A stretch of 64,000 bases of DNA from JAHOYW01 sp963664605 (GTDB lineage: Bacteria; Verrucomicrobiota; Lentisphaeria; Victivallales; Victivallaceae). Where the stretch lies: the NCBI GenBank assembly GCA_963664605.1, contig OY761536.1, positions 2,294,001 through 2,358,000 of the forward strand. Direction: 5' to 3'. This document shows, in pieces, positions 1-9,085 of this stretch; the first letter of the stretch is position 1, and each line of letters opens with the position of its first letter. The notes under the pieces are model-generated. The model saw only the letters and a program-made list of their open reading frames with translations, ran no database searches and was not told the origin of the DNA. The translations under genes and the position numbers were made by a program.

Positions 1-2
1 CA

Positions 3-434
3 GCCTCTGATATTATGCGCCAGCCGTTTTTGACTTTGACGCCTGATGTGCCGCTAAAAGAAGCTACAAGAAAAATGGTGGAATGCAATGTGACAGCGGT
101 TCCGGTTGTTGATGAAAATAAGCGTATTGTCGGACAGATAACTACAAACCATTTATTCCTGTTGGGAATACCTGATTTTTTCACTCAGTTGAAAAGTGTT
201 TCCTTTATGAGTGACTTTGACCCCTTCGAAAAATATTTCGCGGAAGAATCACAAGCGAAAACCGCAGACGTAATGGATGATGATTTTTGCATATTGAGCC
301 CGGAAGCCTCAATAATGGAGATGGTTTTTGCGCTTATAGTTAAGAAATATCCTAAAATATACGTCGCGAAAGACGGGATACTCGTCGGCATAGTGGATCA
401 ACCTCTCGTGCTCGAACGTATAATTAACATTTAA
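3..434 (+). CDS. CBS-domain protein, 5'-truncated by window edge
   Basis: The frame is open to the left edge: codons before the first ATG (position 15) read A-S-D-I and continue into MRQP, the usual '(D)IM..P' opening of a CBS motif. The true start therefore lies outside the window. Two CBS motifs are visible: one in the first 50 residues (TLTPDVPLKEA, AVPVVDENKRIVGQIT) and one in the last 60 (ADVMDDDFCILSPEASIMEM, KDGILVGIVD). CBS pairs usually bind adenine nucleotides and regulate an attached or partner protein. The stop is 14 nt before the permease gene, which has its own AAGGA site, so the two are probably one operon and this protein may gate that transporter (inference). Any N-terminal domain, for example a PTS IIA-like module, cannot be seen here. 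Confidence 0.8.
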   Translation, partial: ASDIMRQPFLTLTPDVPLKEATRKMVECNVTAVPVVDENKRIVGQITTNHLFLLGIPDFFTQLKSVSFMSDFDPFEKYFAEESQAKTADVMDDDFCILSPEASIMEMVFALIVKKYPKIYVAKDGILVGIVDQPLVLERIINI

Positions 435-448
435 CAAGGAATTTTAAT

Positions 449-1774
449 ATGCTGACTACCCCTCATATGACTATCGTTATAATTATATTTGCGATAACAT
501 ATTTTTTCATAGCCACAGAAAAAATTGACAAGACAATTGCCGCTTTACTCGGGGCTATAGCGGTTATTTTCTGCCATGCCGCGCCTTTCGAAGAATTGCT
601 GAGTAAAATAGACCTTAATGTTATCGCCCTGTTGTCGGGCATGATGATAATCGTCAATATCCTCGCTACCACCGGAATATTCGAATGGATAGCAATTACG
701 ATTGCGCGTAAATCTAAGGCGAATGCCCTGGTTATATTCATATCTTTTATGGTTGTGACTGCTATATTATCAGCTTTCCTGGATAATGTGACAACGGTGA
801 TTTTAATTGCCCCTATAACAATACTGATTGCCCAGATATTAGAGATATCAGCTATCCCGATTTTGATCCTTGAAGCGGTTTTCTCCAATATCGGCGGTAC
901 GGCTACTCTTGTCGGTGATCCTCCTAATATACTTATCGGCTCACGCTGCGGACTGACTTTTAATGATTTTATCGTTAACCTCAGCCCTGTTGTTATGATT
1001 ATACTGCTGGTTTCCCTCGTTTTCCTGTGCGTAATTATGAATAAAACTTTTAAAAGTTCTTCGCGTGCCATGGAGAGAATCCGGAAAACCAAGCCGGAGA
1101 AAGCCATAATAGAACCTGTCAGGCTCAAAAAAGCTTTAATAATTTTCGCATTGGTTTTAGTTGGATTTTTCTGCAGTCATTTAATTCATATTGAACCGGG
1201 AATTATCGCTTTGGCTGGCGGCTTGATAATGGCTGTCGTGTGCAAGATGGATATACACCATATATTGGAAAAAGTCGAATGGACTACTATACTGTTTTTT
1301 GCCGGTTTGTTCATGCTTATTGGTTCCCTTGAAATAAACGGGGTATTCATTCTGCTTGGAAAAGGCATTATCAGCATAACGCAGGGACATTTGCTTTTTA
1401 CGGTCATCGTGGTATTATGGTTCAGCGCTATTTTTTCAGCGATTGTCGATAATGTCCCTCTGGTGATTGCAATGATTCCGTTGATAAATTCGATGATTCC
1501 GGTTTTTGCAAAGCAAATGGGGATAGAAGGTTCCGAAGAACTGATAAAATCTCAGGTGGAAGCTCCGCTTTTATGGGCGCTCGCGCTCGGCGCCTGTCTG
1601 GGAGGTAACGGCACTATAGTGGGAGCATCAGCCAATGTAGTGATTGTCCAGATAGCCCATAGGAACAAATATAAAATATCTTTCTGGGAGTTCTTGAAAT
1701 ATGGTTTCCCTATGATGCTGTTGAGTTTAATAATATCCACAGTTTATCTTTATCTCAGGTATTTTGCTAAATAA
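449..1774 (+). CDS. ArsB/SLC13-type (ion transporter superfamily) permease
   Basis: This 441-residue protein is strongly hydrophobic, with about 11-12 predicted membrane segments. The two internally repeated signatures of the ArsB/P-protein branch are present: DNVTTVILIAPITILIA with NIGGTATLVGDPPNILIGS in the first half, and DNVPLVIAMIPL with GNGTIVGASANVV in the second. Family members move organic anions, arsenite or Na+/H+, and the substrate cannot be told from sequence. AAGGA lies 7 nt before the ATG. The gene follows the CBS-domain gene closely, suggesting co-transcription and possible regulation by it. It ends 6 nt before the convergent msrBA stop. Confidence 0.85.
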   Translation: MLTTPHMTIVIIIFAITYFFIATEKIDKTIAALLGAIAVIFCHAAPFEELLSKIDLNVIALLSGMMIIVNILATTGIFEWIAITIARKSKANALVIFISFMVVTAILSAFLDNVTTVILIAPITILIAQILEISAIPILILEAVFSNIGGTATLVGDPPNILIGSRCGLTFNDFIVNLSPVVMIILLVSLVFLCVIMNKTFKSSSRAMERIRKTKPEKAIIEPVRLKKALIIFALVLVGFFCSHLIHIEPGIIALAGGLIMAVVCKMDIHHILEKVEWTTILFFAGLFMLIGSLEINGVFILLGKGIISITQGHLLFTVIVVLWFSAIFSAIVDNVPLVIAMIPLINSMIPVFAKQMGIEGSEELIKSQVEAPLLWALALGACLGGNGTIVGASANVVIVQIAHRNKYKISFWEFLKYGFPMMLLSLIISTVYLYLRYFAK

Positions 1775-1780
1775 ATCTGT

Positions 1781-2680
1781 TCAAAAGCGTTTTTTATAGG
1801 CGTGACAGTAGGGAAGTTTACCTTTGTTTTTGTAATAATCCTGATGATAATCTTCAGCAGGCCAGAAACGGGTTGCAGCTTCTATTTGGGTTGCGGCCTT
1901 TACCCCCTTGGCTTTAAGTATTTTCAACAGTTTCTCAGCGGTCTTCTTTTCTTCGTCAGTGAAATAGAATATTGCTGAACGGTATTGACTGCCGATATCC
2001 GGCCCTTGCCGGTTTATCTGGGTAGGATCGTGAATTTCCAGAAATAACTTAGCAAGTTTTTCAAAGTCAGTTTTTTGCGGGTCGTAAACTACTTCAACAG
2101 CTTCGGCGTGTCCGGTTTTACCGCCGCAGACATCCTTGTAGACGGGATAAGCTTTGCTGCCTCCGGTGTAGCCTGAGCTGACAAGAAGTACCCCCGGAGT
2201 TTTTTGCATAAAATATTCTACGCCCCAAAAACATCCTCCGGCAAAGATTGCCCGGCGTAGCTTTGTGGAATCGGTGTCTTCAAATTTCATGGATATAGAA
2301 TTCACACAGTGCCGCGTATCTTTGGGAGTTGCTTTCTCCCCGGTGAAAACATGTCCCAAATGGGCTCCGCATTTAGCGCAGGTGATTTCAATGCGCCTGC
2401 CGTCGGCATCAAGGGTTTTCTTTACCGCTCCCTTGAATTCATCGTCAAAACCCGGCCAGCCGCAGGAAGTTTTGAATTTGTCATCAGAACGGTATAATGG
2501 CGCGCCGCATTGACGGCAAGCATAGATTCCTGTTTTGAAGTGATTATTATATTTCCCTGTAAAGGGCGGTTCCGTGCCTTTATTTATGATAACGAATTTT
2601 TCTTCTTCTGTAAGTTTATTCATTTTAACCGCTCCATGACTGATAATGGATAAAAATAAAAATATGAATACAGTTTTCAT
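1781..2680 (-). CDS. msrBA: Secreted bifunctional methionine sulfoxide reductase MsrB-MsrA
   Basis: This fusion repairs both methionine sulfoxide epimers. The N-terminal half is MsrB: two CXXC zinc pairs (CRQCG, CAKCGAHLGHVF) and the catalytic Cys in RHCVNS. The C-terminal half is MsrA, with the GGCFWGVEY active site and SGYTGG. A hydrophobic leader (MKTVFIFLFLSIISHGA) points to export, so repair probably occurs in the periplasm. A frame start two codons earlier exists, but GAGG sits only 1 nt from that ATG and an ideal 7 nt from the MKTVF start, so the latter is used. The order is B then A, the reverse of the more familiar A-B fusions. It lies 73 nt downstream of the ABC-F gene on the same strand. 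Confidence 0.93.
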   Translation of the reverse strand: MKTVFIFLFLSIISHGAVKMNKLTEEEKFVIINKGTEPPFTGKYNNHFKTGIYACRQCGAPLYRSDDKFKTSCGWPGFDDEFKGAVKKTLDADGRRIEITCAKCGAHLGHVFTGEKATPKDTRHCVNSISMKFEDTDSTKLRRAIFAGGCFWGVEYFMQKTPGVLLVSSGYTGGSKAYPVYKDVCGGKTGHAEAVEVVYDPQKTDFEKLAKLFLEIHDPTQINRQGPDIGSQYRSAIFYFTDEEKKTAEKLLKILKAKGVKAATQIEAATRFWPAEDYHQDYYKNKGKLPYCHAYKKRF

Positions 2681-2753
2681 AGTCATGCCTCAATAGTCAT
2701 TATAGGTGGCAACTATGATTTTCGCAATACAGAAGCTGTAATTTATTCGACCT

Positions 2754-4625
2754 TCAAATTGTTTTTGCTTCTAATTCTTCCCAGCGGGCGTAGGATTGTT
2801 CCAGTTTTTCTTTCAGTTCGGTCAGTTCATTTTGCAATTTGATGCTTTGATCGCCGTGCTTGGTGAAAAAATCGGGATCAGCAAATTTTGTTTCAATATC
2901 TTCTATTTTGCTTTCCAGTTCCATTACACGTTCTTCCATTGAATCAAATTCACGTTGCTCTTTATATGAAAGTTTTTTAGGCTTTTTCACAGGCGGCGGG
3001 GCAGGGGAGCCGGCAGTTTTTTTGCTGACTGGTTTCGTTGCGGCCTTATCGCGTTCTCTGCGTTTTTCCAGATAATAATCATAATCTCCTAGAGTGTATT
3101 CAATTTTTCCGTTACCCTCAAAAGCGATTATGCCGGAACAAACCCGGTTCAGGAAATAGCGGTCATGGCTGACTACTATTACGCAGCCTTCATATTGCGC
3201 CAGGGCTTCTTCAAGCAGGCGCAGGGTTGATAGGTCCAAATCGTTGGTTGGTTCATCGAGAATCAGGAAATTTCCGCCTTGTTTGAGGATCTTAGCCAGA
3301 ATCAAACGGGCTTTTTCCCCACCGGAAAGATACTTTATTTGAGTCTTTATGCGTTCGTCTTCAAATAAAAAACGTTTAAGGTATCCCCAAATGCCAATGC
3401 GTTCATCACCGAGTTTTACAAATTCCGTACCTTCACCTATTTCCTCAAGAACAGTCCGTTCGGGGTTGAGTTTCAATCGTCCCTGATCGACATAATTGAA
3501 TTCCACGGTCGGAGCTATTTCAGCGGTTCCGGTAGAGGAGGGGAGCTGACCTGTAATGATTTTAAGCAGGGAGGTCTTTCCCGTTCCGTTGCGTCCGACG
3601 ATACCAATTTTGCAACCGGCTTCAAATTCGAAATTAAAATCAGGAATATAGCTTACCCCGTCAAATTGCAATGAAATATTCTTTAGATCGACAACTTTAT
3701 TGCCGAGCCTGGAAGCATCCGGAATAACCAGTTCAATGTCTCCGACCCGCTGAACATCAGATTCCGCGGCAGCTTCGTTAAAACGTTTGAGCCTGCCCAG
3801 GTTACGGCGCAGGCGGGCTTTTGGTGAACGCCTGACCCAGTCTATTTCGGAACGCAGGAATTTACGGCGTTTGGCGTCTTGAGCATCTTCAAGATATTCG
3901 CGTTCCGCTTTCCCTTCGAGAAATGCGGCATAGGAACCGTCATAGGAATAAAGTTTGCCGTTATCCAGTTCCACCACCCGGGTGGCGACCCGGTCGAGAA
4001 AGTAGCGGTCGTGTGTAATAAATACGCAGGTTCCGCGGTATACGGCGAGGTAATCTTCGATCCAGTTGATGGTTTCGGCATCAAGATGGTTGGTCGGTTC
4101 GTCCAGCAGCAGCAAGTCCGGCTCACTGACCACGGTTCTGGCGAGTGCGACCCGGCGTTTCTCTCCGCCTGACAAAGTATCGCATTTACGGTCAGGTTCA
4201 GGAGTGTTCAAACGCGTCATTACTTCCTGCATGCGTTGTTCCGGGTTCCAGGCATTGTGCCGGTTTATCTCCTGTTCAAGTCTGGCATGTTCAGATGAAT
4301 TAAGCGGTAAGGTTTCATACTTATGGAGGAGTTTTATGAAATAATCAAGCCCGTCGTGGATGTTTTCGTAAACGGTACGTGATTCATCAAGCGAAAAATC
4401 CTGTTTCAGAAAATTCATCCGTATATCCCTTGCATAGATTATTTTGCCGTCGCTGATGACCTCCTCGCCTGTGATTATACGCAGAAAAGTTGATTTACCG
4501 GCGCCGTTCCTGCCGACCAGCGCAATGCGCTCGCCTTCGTGTACGGTCATTCCGGTATCATCTAATAATTGTTGAGTGCCGATGGAAAAAGACAGTCCAT
4601 CAGCGGAAAAAATAACTTTGCTCAA
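2754..4625 (-). CDS. ABC-F family ATPase (Uup/EttA-like)
   Basis: Two complete ABC ATPase domains lie in one soluble chain of about 623 residues. Walker A motifs are GRNGAGKST and GRNGTGKTS; ABC signatures are LSGGEKRR and LSGGEKAR; Walker B motifs are LLLLDEPTNHLD and FLILDEPTNDLD. A charged linker joins them and a coiled-coil C-terminal tail (about the last 80 residues, Lys/Glu-rich) resembles Uup. No membrane segment is present, as expected for ABC-F proteins, which act on ribosomes or nucleic acid rather than in transport. No ATG opens this frame. A TTG at 4625 follows AGGA by 7 nt and starts right before the first domain (SKVIFSADGLSF). An upstream TTG at 4694 would add 23 atypical residues. 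Confidence 0.9.
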   Translation of the reverse strand: MSKVIFSADGLSFSIGTQQLLDDTGMTVHEGERIALVGRNGAGKSTFLRIITGEEVISDGKIIYARDIRMNFLKQDFSLDESRTVYENIHDGLDYFIKLLHKYETLPLNSSEHARLEQEINRHNAWNPEQRMQEVMTRLNTPEPDRKCDTLSGGEKRRVALARTVVSEPDLLLLDEPTNHLDAETINWIEDYLAVYRGTCVFITHDRYFLDRVATRVVELDNGKLYSYDGSYAAFLEGKAEREYLEDAQDAKRRKFLRSEIDWVRRSPKARLRRNLGRLKRFNEAAAESDVQRVGDIELVIPDASRLGNKVVDLKNISLQFDGVSYIPDFNFEFEAGCKIGIVGRNGTGKTSLLKIITGQLPSSTGTAEIAPTVEFNYVDQGRLKLNPERTVLEEIGEGTEFVKLGDERIGIWGYLKRFLFEDERIKTQIKYLSGGEKARLILAKILKQGGNFLILDEPTNDLDLSTLRLLEEALAQYEGCVIVVSHDRYFLNRVCSGIIAFEGNGKIEYTLGDYDYYLEKRRERDKAATKPVSKKTAGSPAPPPVKKPKKLSYKEQREFDSMEERVMELESKIEDIETKFADPDFFTKHGDQSIKLQNELTELKEKLEQSYARWEELEAKTI

Positions 4626-4766
4626 GGTTTGTTCCTGTTTTAATTTTAAAAATAATCCGCTTAATATAGACCTTTTACGGAAAATCTCCAGCAAAAAACT
4701 TTATCATTGCGCAACTATGGGATATATTAGGCATAATTCAGAATATAAATAAAAAATACAGGCATT

Positions 4767-5549
4767 ATGGAACTTTTTGATACACACTTTCACTATTACG
4801 ATAAAGGGCAGAGCCCGCAGGAATACTATGACAGCATAAAGACTCCTGAATTGAAATATTTGCTGGCAGCCGGGGCTGATTTAGAGGAAAGCCGGACTGC
4901 ACGGCATTTTGCTGAGGAAATAGAGAACAGCTGGTTTGCTGCAGGGGTGCATCCGCATTCTGCGGCGGAATTTGAAAACATGGAAGCTTTTGCTGAATTT
5001 AAGGGACACGAGAAACTCGCGGCTGTTGGAGAGATCGGGTTGGATTATTTTTATGATAATTCGCCTCGCAAAATCCAACGTTCAGTTATGGAGCAATTTC
5101 TTGTTTTGGCGCTGGACTGGAAGCTTCCGGCGCTGGTTCATATCCGCGATGCTGACGGGAAATTCGATGCCTATGCTGACGGGTTGGCGATGTTGAAGGA
5201 TTTTGCGGAAGACGGCGGACGTTTTGTGGTGCATTGCTTTTCCGGTACTCCAGCCTGGGCTGAAAAATTTCTTGAGCTGGGCGCGTTTCTTGGAGTAACT
5301 GGAATAGTGACTTTTCCACGGGCTGTTAATATTCGTGAAACTCTGCAGGTCATTCCTGACGAACGTTTAGTTATTGAAACGGACTCGCCGTATCTGGCTC
5401 CTGTTCCATATCGCGGAAAAACCAATAATCCTGGATATGTTATCAAAGTGGCTGAGAAAATAGCGGAGGAAAGGGGCAGGGCGGTAGAGGAAATAGCGGA
5501 GCTGACTACAAGTAATGCTTTTAAACTGCTTGGATTGGAGCAGAACTAA
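4767..5549 (+). CDS. tatD: TatD-family metal-dependent hydrolase
   Basis: TatD proteins are metal-dependent DNases/amidohydrolase-fold hydrolases. The 260-residue length is typical and the metal ligands are visible: DTHFH at residues 5-9, GEIGLDY (Glu), PALVHIRDA (His), VVHCFSG (His) and ETDSPYLAP (Asp) near the C-terminus. The stop TAA overlaps the nudC ATG by one base (TAATG), so the two are translationally coupled. The gene diverges from the ABC-F gene. Only a weak CAGG precedes the ATG. Confidence 0.92.
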   Translation: MELFDTHFHYYDKGQSPQEYYDSIKTPELKYLLAAGADLEESRTARHFAEEIENSWFAAGVHPHSAAEFENMEAFAEFKGHEKLAAVGEIGLDYFYDNSPRKIQRSVMEQFLVLALDWKLPALVHIRDADGKFDAYADGLAMLKDFAEDGGRFVVHCFSGTPAWAEKFLELGAFLGVTGIVTFPRAVNIRETLQVIPDERLVIETDSPYLAPVPYRGKTNNPGYVIKVAEKIAEERGRAVEEIAELTTSNAFKLLGLEQN

Positions 5550-6394
5550 TGACTTGTTTTAAAATGCGGAATGTTCAGGAAATTATTTTACCTTCAGAGG
5601 ATTCTTTCTGCGCAGTATTTGACGAGAGGAATATTATTCTGTTCAAGGAAGGGGATTACTGCCGCTTGCCTGAAGCCAAAGAGTTATGTCTGGCTGAACC
5701 TGTTGAAATGCTGCGGGTCGGTGAAATAGGGGATAGCGATTGTTATGCCTTTGAAATGAAATTTAACCGCATGCCTGAAAACTGCATCTCAATAGATTTC
5801 CGGCAGGCTTTAAAATTGCTTAACAACCATGATATAGCCGCCTCAAACCGTGCTCGGCAGATGTTGTACTGGAACAAGGAACATAAATTTTGCGGACATT
5901 GCGGACATCTTACTGAACTCAGTACTATTGAAACAGCAAAAGTATGTCCGTCCTGTAATGCTCATTTTTACCCTCGTATCATGCCGGCTGTAATAATCGC
6001 AATCACTAGAGATGATGAAATCCTGTTGGCGCATAACTTTAAATTCAAGGATGGTTTATACAGTTTGATTGCCGGTTTTGTTGAAGCCGGAGAAAGTCTG
6101 GAGGAAGCTGTTGCGCGTGAAATTTATGAAGAAATCCATATAAAAGTCAAAAATATAAGATATTTTGACAGCCAGAGCTGGCCGTTTCCACAGTCTCTTA
6201 TGCTCGGCTTTACCGCAGAATATGAAAGCGGTGAGATTGTAGTAGACGGCATGGAAATAGCCGACGCAAAATGGTTCAAATGCGACAAGCTTCCTTTGAT
6301 TCCATCGGAAGGCAGTATATCCAGAAGACTTATTGACAATATAGTCAAGCGGTTTTCAGGGGAATCTGCGAGAGATGGCGAATCCTGTCCCTGA
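5549..6394 (+). CDS. nudC: NADH pyrophosphatase (NudC-type Nudix hydrolase)
   Basis: NudC hydrolyses NAD(H) to NMN(H) and AMP and can remove NAD caps from RNA. The 281-residue protein has the four-Cys zinc ribbon (CGHCG ... CPSC), the Nudix box (GFVEAGESLEEAVAREIYEE) and the family-specific SQSWPFPQSLM motif (SQPWPFPxS in E. coli). One oddity: the Nudix consensus continues EE-x-G-U, but here it reads EE-I-H-I, with His (CAT) instead of the usual Gly; the catalytic Glu residues are intact. It is coupled to tatD by a TAATG overlap. Its 3' end overlaps the convergent HEAT-like gene by 50 nt. Confidence 0.92.
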   Translation: MTCFKMRNVQEIILPSEDSFCAVFDERNIILFKEGDYCRLPEAKELCLAEPVEMLRVGEIGDSDCYAFEMKFNRMPENCISIDFRQALKLLNNHDIAASNRARQMLYWNKEHKFCGHCGHLTELSTIETAKVCPSCNAHFYPRIMPAVIIAITRDDEILLAHNFKFKDGLYSLIAGFVEAGESLEEAVAREIYEEIHIKVKNIRYFDSQSWPFPQSLMLGFTAEYESGEIVVDGMEIADAKWFKCDKLPLIPSEGSISRRLIDNIVKRFSGESARDGESCP

Positions 6395-6836
6395 TTGCCA
6401 ACAGTACCTGAGGCTTTTGATGATTGCGGTTATGTATTTCTTCAAGCAAGCTGGCATCAGTGATTTTTTCCACAGCGGCAATGCAGGTGCTCAAACAGTT
6501 ACAGCTTTTTAATATCTCAGCCAGGAACCTTTCATTTTTAATGCGCTCGATAGCGGCATTCCTGATATTTAAGTCTTTGCATTTGACGACGATAAGGAAC
6601 AAGGTTTCTTCACTGCTTATTTTGTCCAGTGCAAGCAATGCGCTTTCGTGAAAGCTGCTATTTATAACTATCTGTTCAAGCAGAGATTCGTCATTAATCA
6701 AATTTATTGCTTCGTTCCTGACCAGCTCAGACTGATCGTGTTGAGCCATTTCCGCCAGCTTTGACATGTCCTTAATGTTTTTTAGTGATTTTACCCTGGT
6801 CTTCGAACTGGGACGTAATAAATCCATAAAAGACAT
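6345..6836 (-). CDS. Small HEAT-like repeat protein, function unknown
   Basis: This 163-residue protein is predicted soluble and all-helical. Degenerate repeats of about 22-24 residues recur (AINLINDESLLEQIV, ALDKISSEETLFLIV, AIERIKNERFLAEIL, AVEKITDASLLEEI). The pattern resembles short HEAT-like repeats such as those at the N-terminus of DUF349 proteins, which usually serve as a protein-binding scaffold. No catalytic motif is seen. The coding 3' end overlaps the nudC 3' end by 50 nt in the convergent direction. Confidence 0.7.
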   Translation of the reverse strand: MSFMDLLRPSSKTRVKSLKNIKDMSKLAEMAQHDQSELVRNEAINLINDESLLEQIVINSSFHESALLALDKISSEETLFLIVVKCKDLNIRNAAIERIKNERFLAEILKSCNCLSTCIAAVEKITDASLLEEIHNRNHQKPQVLLAIRDRIRHLSQIPLKTA

Positions 6837-6966
6837 AGTATAATCTCCATAAAATAATATTTTCTCTGTAATATTATTATATATCAGGCTCGTGTTAAAT
6901 GCAACACTTTACCCGGTTTATGGAGATGATTAAATAAAAATACTGGATTTTAAATTACAAATTCGG

Positions 6967-8247
6967 CTAAAAATTTTCTTTCAATGCCCAAAGGCCGAGC
7001 GCCGGATTACTGATATAGAATATCTTTTCGCCATTAACGATATTGAAACCGTCCTTCAGGTTTTCAAAGTCATATTTACGCATTACTTCCTCAAGGTCGC
7101 CGCAGGCAAAGCCGACTCCCTCGATTTCTTCACGGGTGGTATTCGGGCCCGGGCAATAAGTTATCTTGAACCGTCCTTCGGATGAGCCATGGATCAGGTG
7201 AGCTGCGGCGCTTAAGTTGTTTGCCAGTTCAGGATTTTCATCAACAGCATTCAAGGTTGCCGGAGTGCCGTGATAACCATATTTGCGGATCAAGCGGTCG
7301 ATTTCCTTGTCTTCGCCGAATTCGCGCAGGGCAGGAGCCAATATGATTAATTCGCCTTCATCGGCAATTGCCATACGAGTGCGGTAAACCGCTTTATTTC
7401 CCAACCATGTGCTTTTGAATTCTTCGGGATCAAGGTAAACTATTACTTTATCAAGAGCTTTATCGAGCAGTTCCAAATTGGTCTGTTGGCTGACTTTACA
7501 TGCTTTAAGGAATGCTTCTTCGTCATCACCGACAAAAAAGCCGCGCATTTCCATTTTGCCGCTGTCATCGTTACGGGCCATAACCGTCAGCATGTAATAG
7601 ATCGGTAAATCGGAAAGGAAAGTGTCGACGCCATAGTTGAAAAGCTTGCGGACAGGAGAATCTGCCTGTCCCATAATGCGTTCCATATTGTATGCCGCAC
7701 CCAGAAAGTGAGATTTGTTTATTATATCTGAACCGCCTACACCGACCATAATGTTTTTGGTGTAATTAGCCATGCCGACGACTTCATGCGGCACGATCTG
7801 TCCGATTGATAAAATAAGATCATAGCCTTCAAAGAGGATTTTATTGACTTCAATATTTACATCATAATCAACACGTCCTTCGGACCATTCTTTTATTAAT
7901 TCACCGGGAACCACTCCTTTTTTGACGACATCATTGCGCCAGTCATGGACTTTAAAACAATCGAGCGGGATGTCCGGCCCGAACATTGTCCGGATTTCAT
8001 GTTCAGTCATTCCGACATGAGTACCAAGCGCCGGAATAATATCTATATGGCATGAATCTGAAAGCATCTCATAAACCATGGCGGTAATCGGTCCGGCATA
8101 GGAGTTGAAACGGGTGAAGTCAGGAGGTATCAGCAAAACTTTTTCCGCTTTTATAGCGATAGCTTCCAGCGAATCACTTATCATTTGACGAAGTTCGACA
8201 TCCGAAATATTTACTTCCGGACCACCTTTTGCGGCATAGATACTCAT
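6967..8247 (-). CDS. LarA-family nickel-pincer racemase/epimerase (DUF2088)
   Basis: LarA enzymes use a nickel-pincer nucleotide covalently attached to a Lys to racemise or epimerise 2-hydroxy acids. The 426 residues fit the family. Visible marks are LIPPDFTRFNS (PPDxTR, residues 40-48), ALGTHVGMTEHE (GTHxxM.E, His77), IVPHEVVGMANYTKNIMVGVGG and INKSHFLGA (central cofactor-binding region with Lys and His). Lactate is the best-known substrate, but the family is broad, so the substrate stays open. No larB, larC or larE cofactor-biosynthesis gene is seen in the window. The gene appears monocistronic. Confidence 0.8.
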   Translation of the reverse strand: MSIYAAKGGPEVNISDVELRQMISDSLEAIAIKAEKVLLIPPDFTRFNSYAGPITAMVYEMLSDSCHIDIIPALGTHVGMTEHEIRTMFGPDIPLDCFKVHDWRNDVVKKGVVPGELIKEWSEGRVDYDVNIEVNKILFEGYDLILSIGQIVPHEVVGMANYTKNIMVGVGGSDIINKSHFLGAAYNMERIMGQADSPVRKLFNYGVDTFLSDLPIYYMLTVMARNDDSGKMEMRGFFVGDDEEAFLKACKVSQQTNLELLDKALDKVIVYLDPEEFKSTWLGNKAVYRTRMAIADEGELIILAPALREFGEDKEIDRLIRKYGYHGTPATLNAVDENPELANNLSAAAHLIHGSSEGRFKITYCPGPNTTREEIEGVGFACGDLEEVMRKYDFENLKDGFNIVNGEKIFYISNPALGLWALKENF

Positions 8248-8552
8248 TTATGTAATCTCTTTAGTTAGTTAAGTTGTTTTACAAAGTGATAGTTTACTAC
8301 ATTAAATGAAAAAATCAATAGCAGGTTTCAATATTAACACAGGAAGGGATGATTATAGTACAACTGTGAACGTAAGAAAAGAGTCATTCAAAGAATCAAA
8401 CTCCGCAGAAATAAATAACTTTGTTTTTCGGAACTGGAGAAAAACTTGCATGCGGTATATATTTATTTGTAAAATAAGACCAGTTAAAGTATATTGCACA
8501 CATAATATGAATGTTTCTTCTTAATATTTTTACTGAAAATGGGAGTTTTGTT
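8248..8552. other. Gene-free stretch upstream of DUF5684 gene
   Basis: About 305 bases between the divergent starts of the LarA-like and DUF5684 genes. It is AT-rich. A 72-codon frame (8306-8524) has no Shine-Dalgarno sequence and no recognisable protein character. No convincing promoter, riboswitch or hairpin was seen, although promoters for both flanking genes must lie here. Confidence 0.4.
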
Positions 8553-8984
8553 ATGAGTAGAGTTAATAAGTTGTTTACGGCTGGTTTAGCATTTTTCGGA
8601 GTAACATCAATGCTGTTTGCGGGAGATGACGGCGGAGCCGCTGCTGCGGCAGGAGCCGGATTGGGGGTTATGTTGCTTTGGGTTGCTATTGTTTTGACTG
8701 TTATTATTGGGATGTGGAAAGTTTTTACAAAGGCCGGGCAACCAGGTTGGGCTATTTTGATCCCCATCTATAATACAATCGTTATGTTGAAGATTGCTCG
8801 CCGGCCTGTTTGGTGGCTTATTTTACTTTTTATTCCTTTTGTGAATATTGTTATTTCTATTGTTGTTTCAATTGATATAGCAAATGGTTTTGGTAAAGGC
8901 GCTGGATTTGGCTTGGGGCTTGCATTCCTGCCTTTTATATTTTATCCAGTATTAGGGTTTGGCGATAGTAAATATACAGGATAG
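8553..8984 (+). CDS. DUF5684-type small membrane protein with signal peptide
   Basis: 143 residues from the ATG that follows GGGAG. The frame can be extended 14 codons upstream, but the extension has no ribosome site and precedes an obvious signal peptide (LFTAGLAFFGVTSMLFA). The mature part has an Ala/Gly-rich stretch and about four membrane segments. The pattern WKVFTKAGQPGWAILIPIYN, PVWWLILLFIPFVNI and GFGLGLAFLPFIFYPVLGFG matches the DUF5684 family, whose function is unknown. It stands alone between divergent and downstream promoters. Confidence 0.8.
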   Translation: MSRVNKLFTAGLAFFGVTSMLFAGDDGGAAAAAGAGLGVMLLWVAIVLTVIIGMWKVFTKAGQPGWAILIPIYNTIVMLKIARRPVWWLILLFIPFVNIVISIVVSIDIANGFGKGAGFGLGLAFLPFIFYPVLGFGDSKYTG

Positions 8985-9070
8985 TTATTTCACTTTGTTT
9001 TAATGTTTTTCGTAAATAAATTAAGAAATTTTATTTTTCGTTACAGCCTAAAAAGCTTGGTTTTGAAAGA

Positions 9071-9079
9071 TGCTATAAT
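9071..9079 (+). promoter_or_regulatory. Extended -10 promoter of sensor kinase gene
   Basis: TGCTATAAT gives a perfect TATAAT hexamer (9074-9079) with the TGn extension. No good -35 box lies 16-18 nt upstream, consistent with an extended -10 promoter. The expected start of transcription falls within 1-3 nt of the kinase ATG at 9086, and no Shine-Dalgarno sequence is present, so the mRNA may be leaderless. Confidence 0.5.
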
Positions 9080-9085
9080 ACAGCT

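Noticed and set aside
463..1128. 221-codon leftward frame inside the permease gene
   Set aside because: It is the mirror of a hydrophobic gene, lacks a ribosome site and has no coherent domain; several other long antisense frames over real genes were dismissed for the same reason.
4626..4694. Longer ABC-F start at TTG 4694
   Set aside because: TTG 4625 has AGGA at 7 nt and places the start right before the conserved domain; the extra 23 residues have no family counterpart.
8306..8524. 72-codon rightward open frame starting MKKSIAGF
   Set aside because: No ribosome site, no recognisable composition or motif, and it runs through the probable promoter region of the DUF5684 gene.
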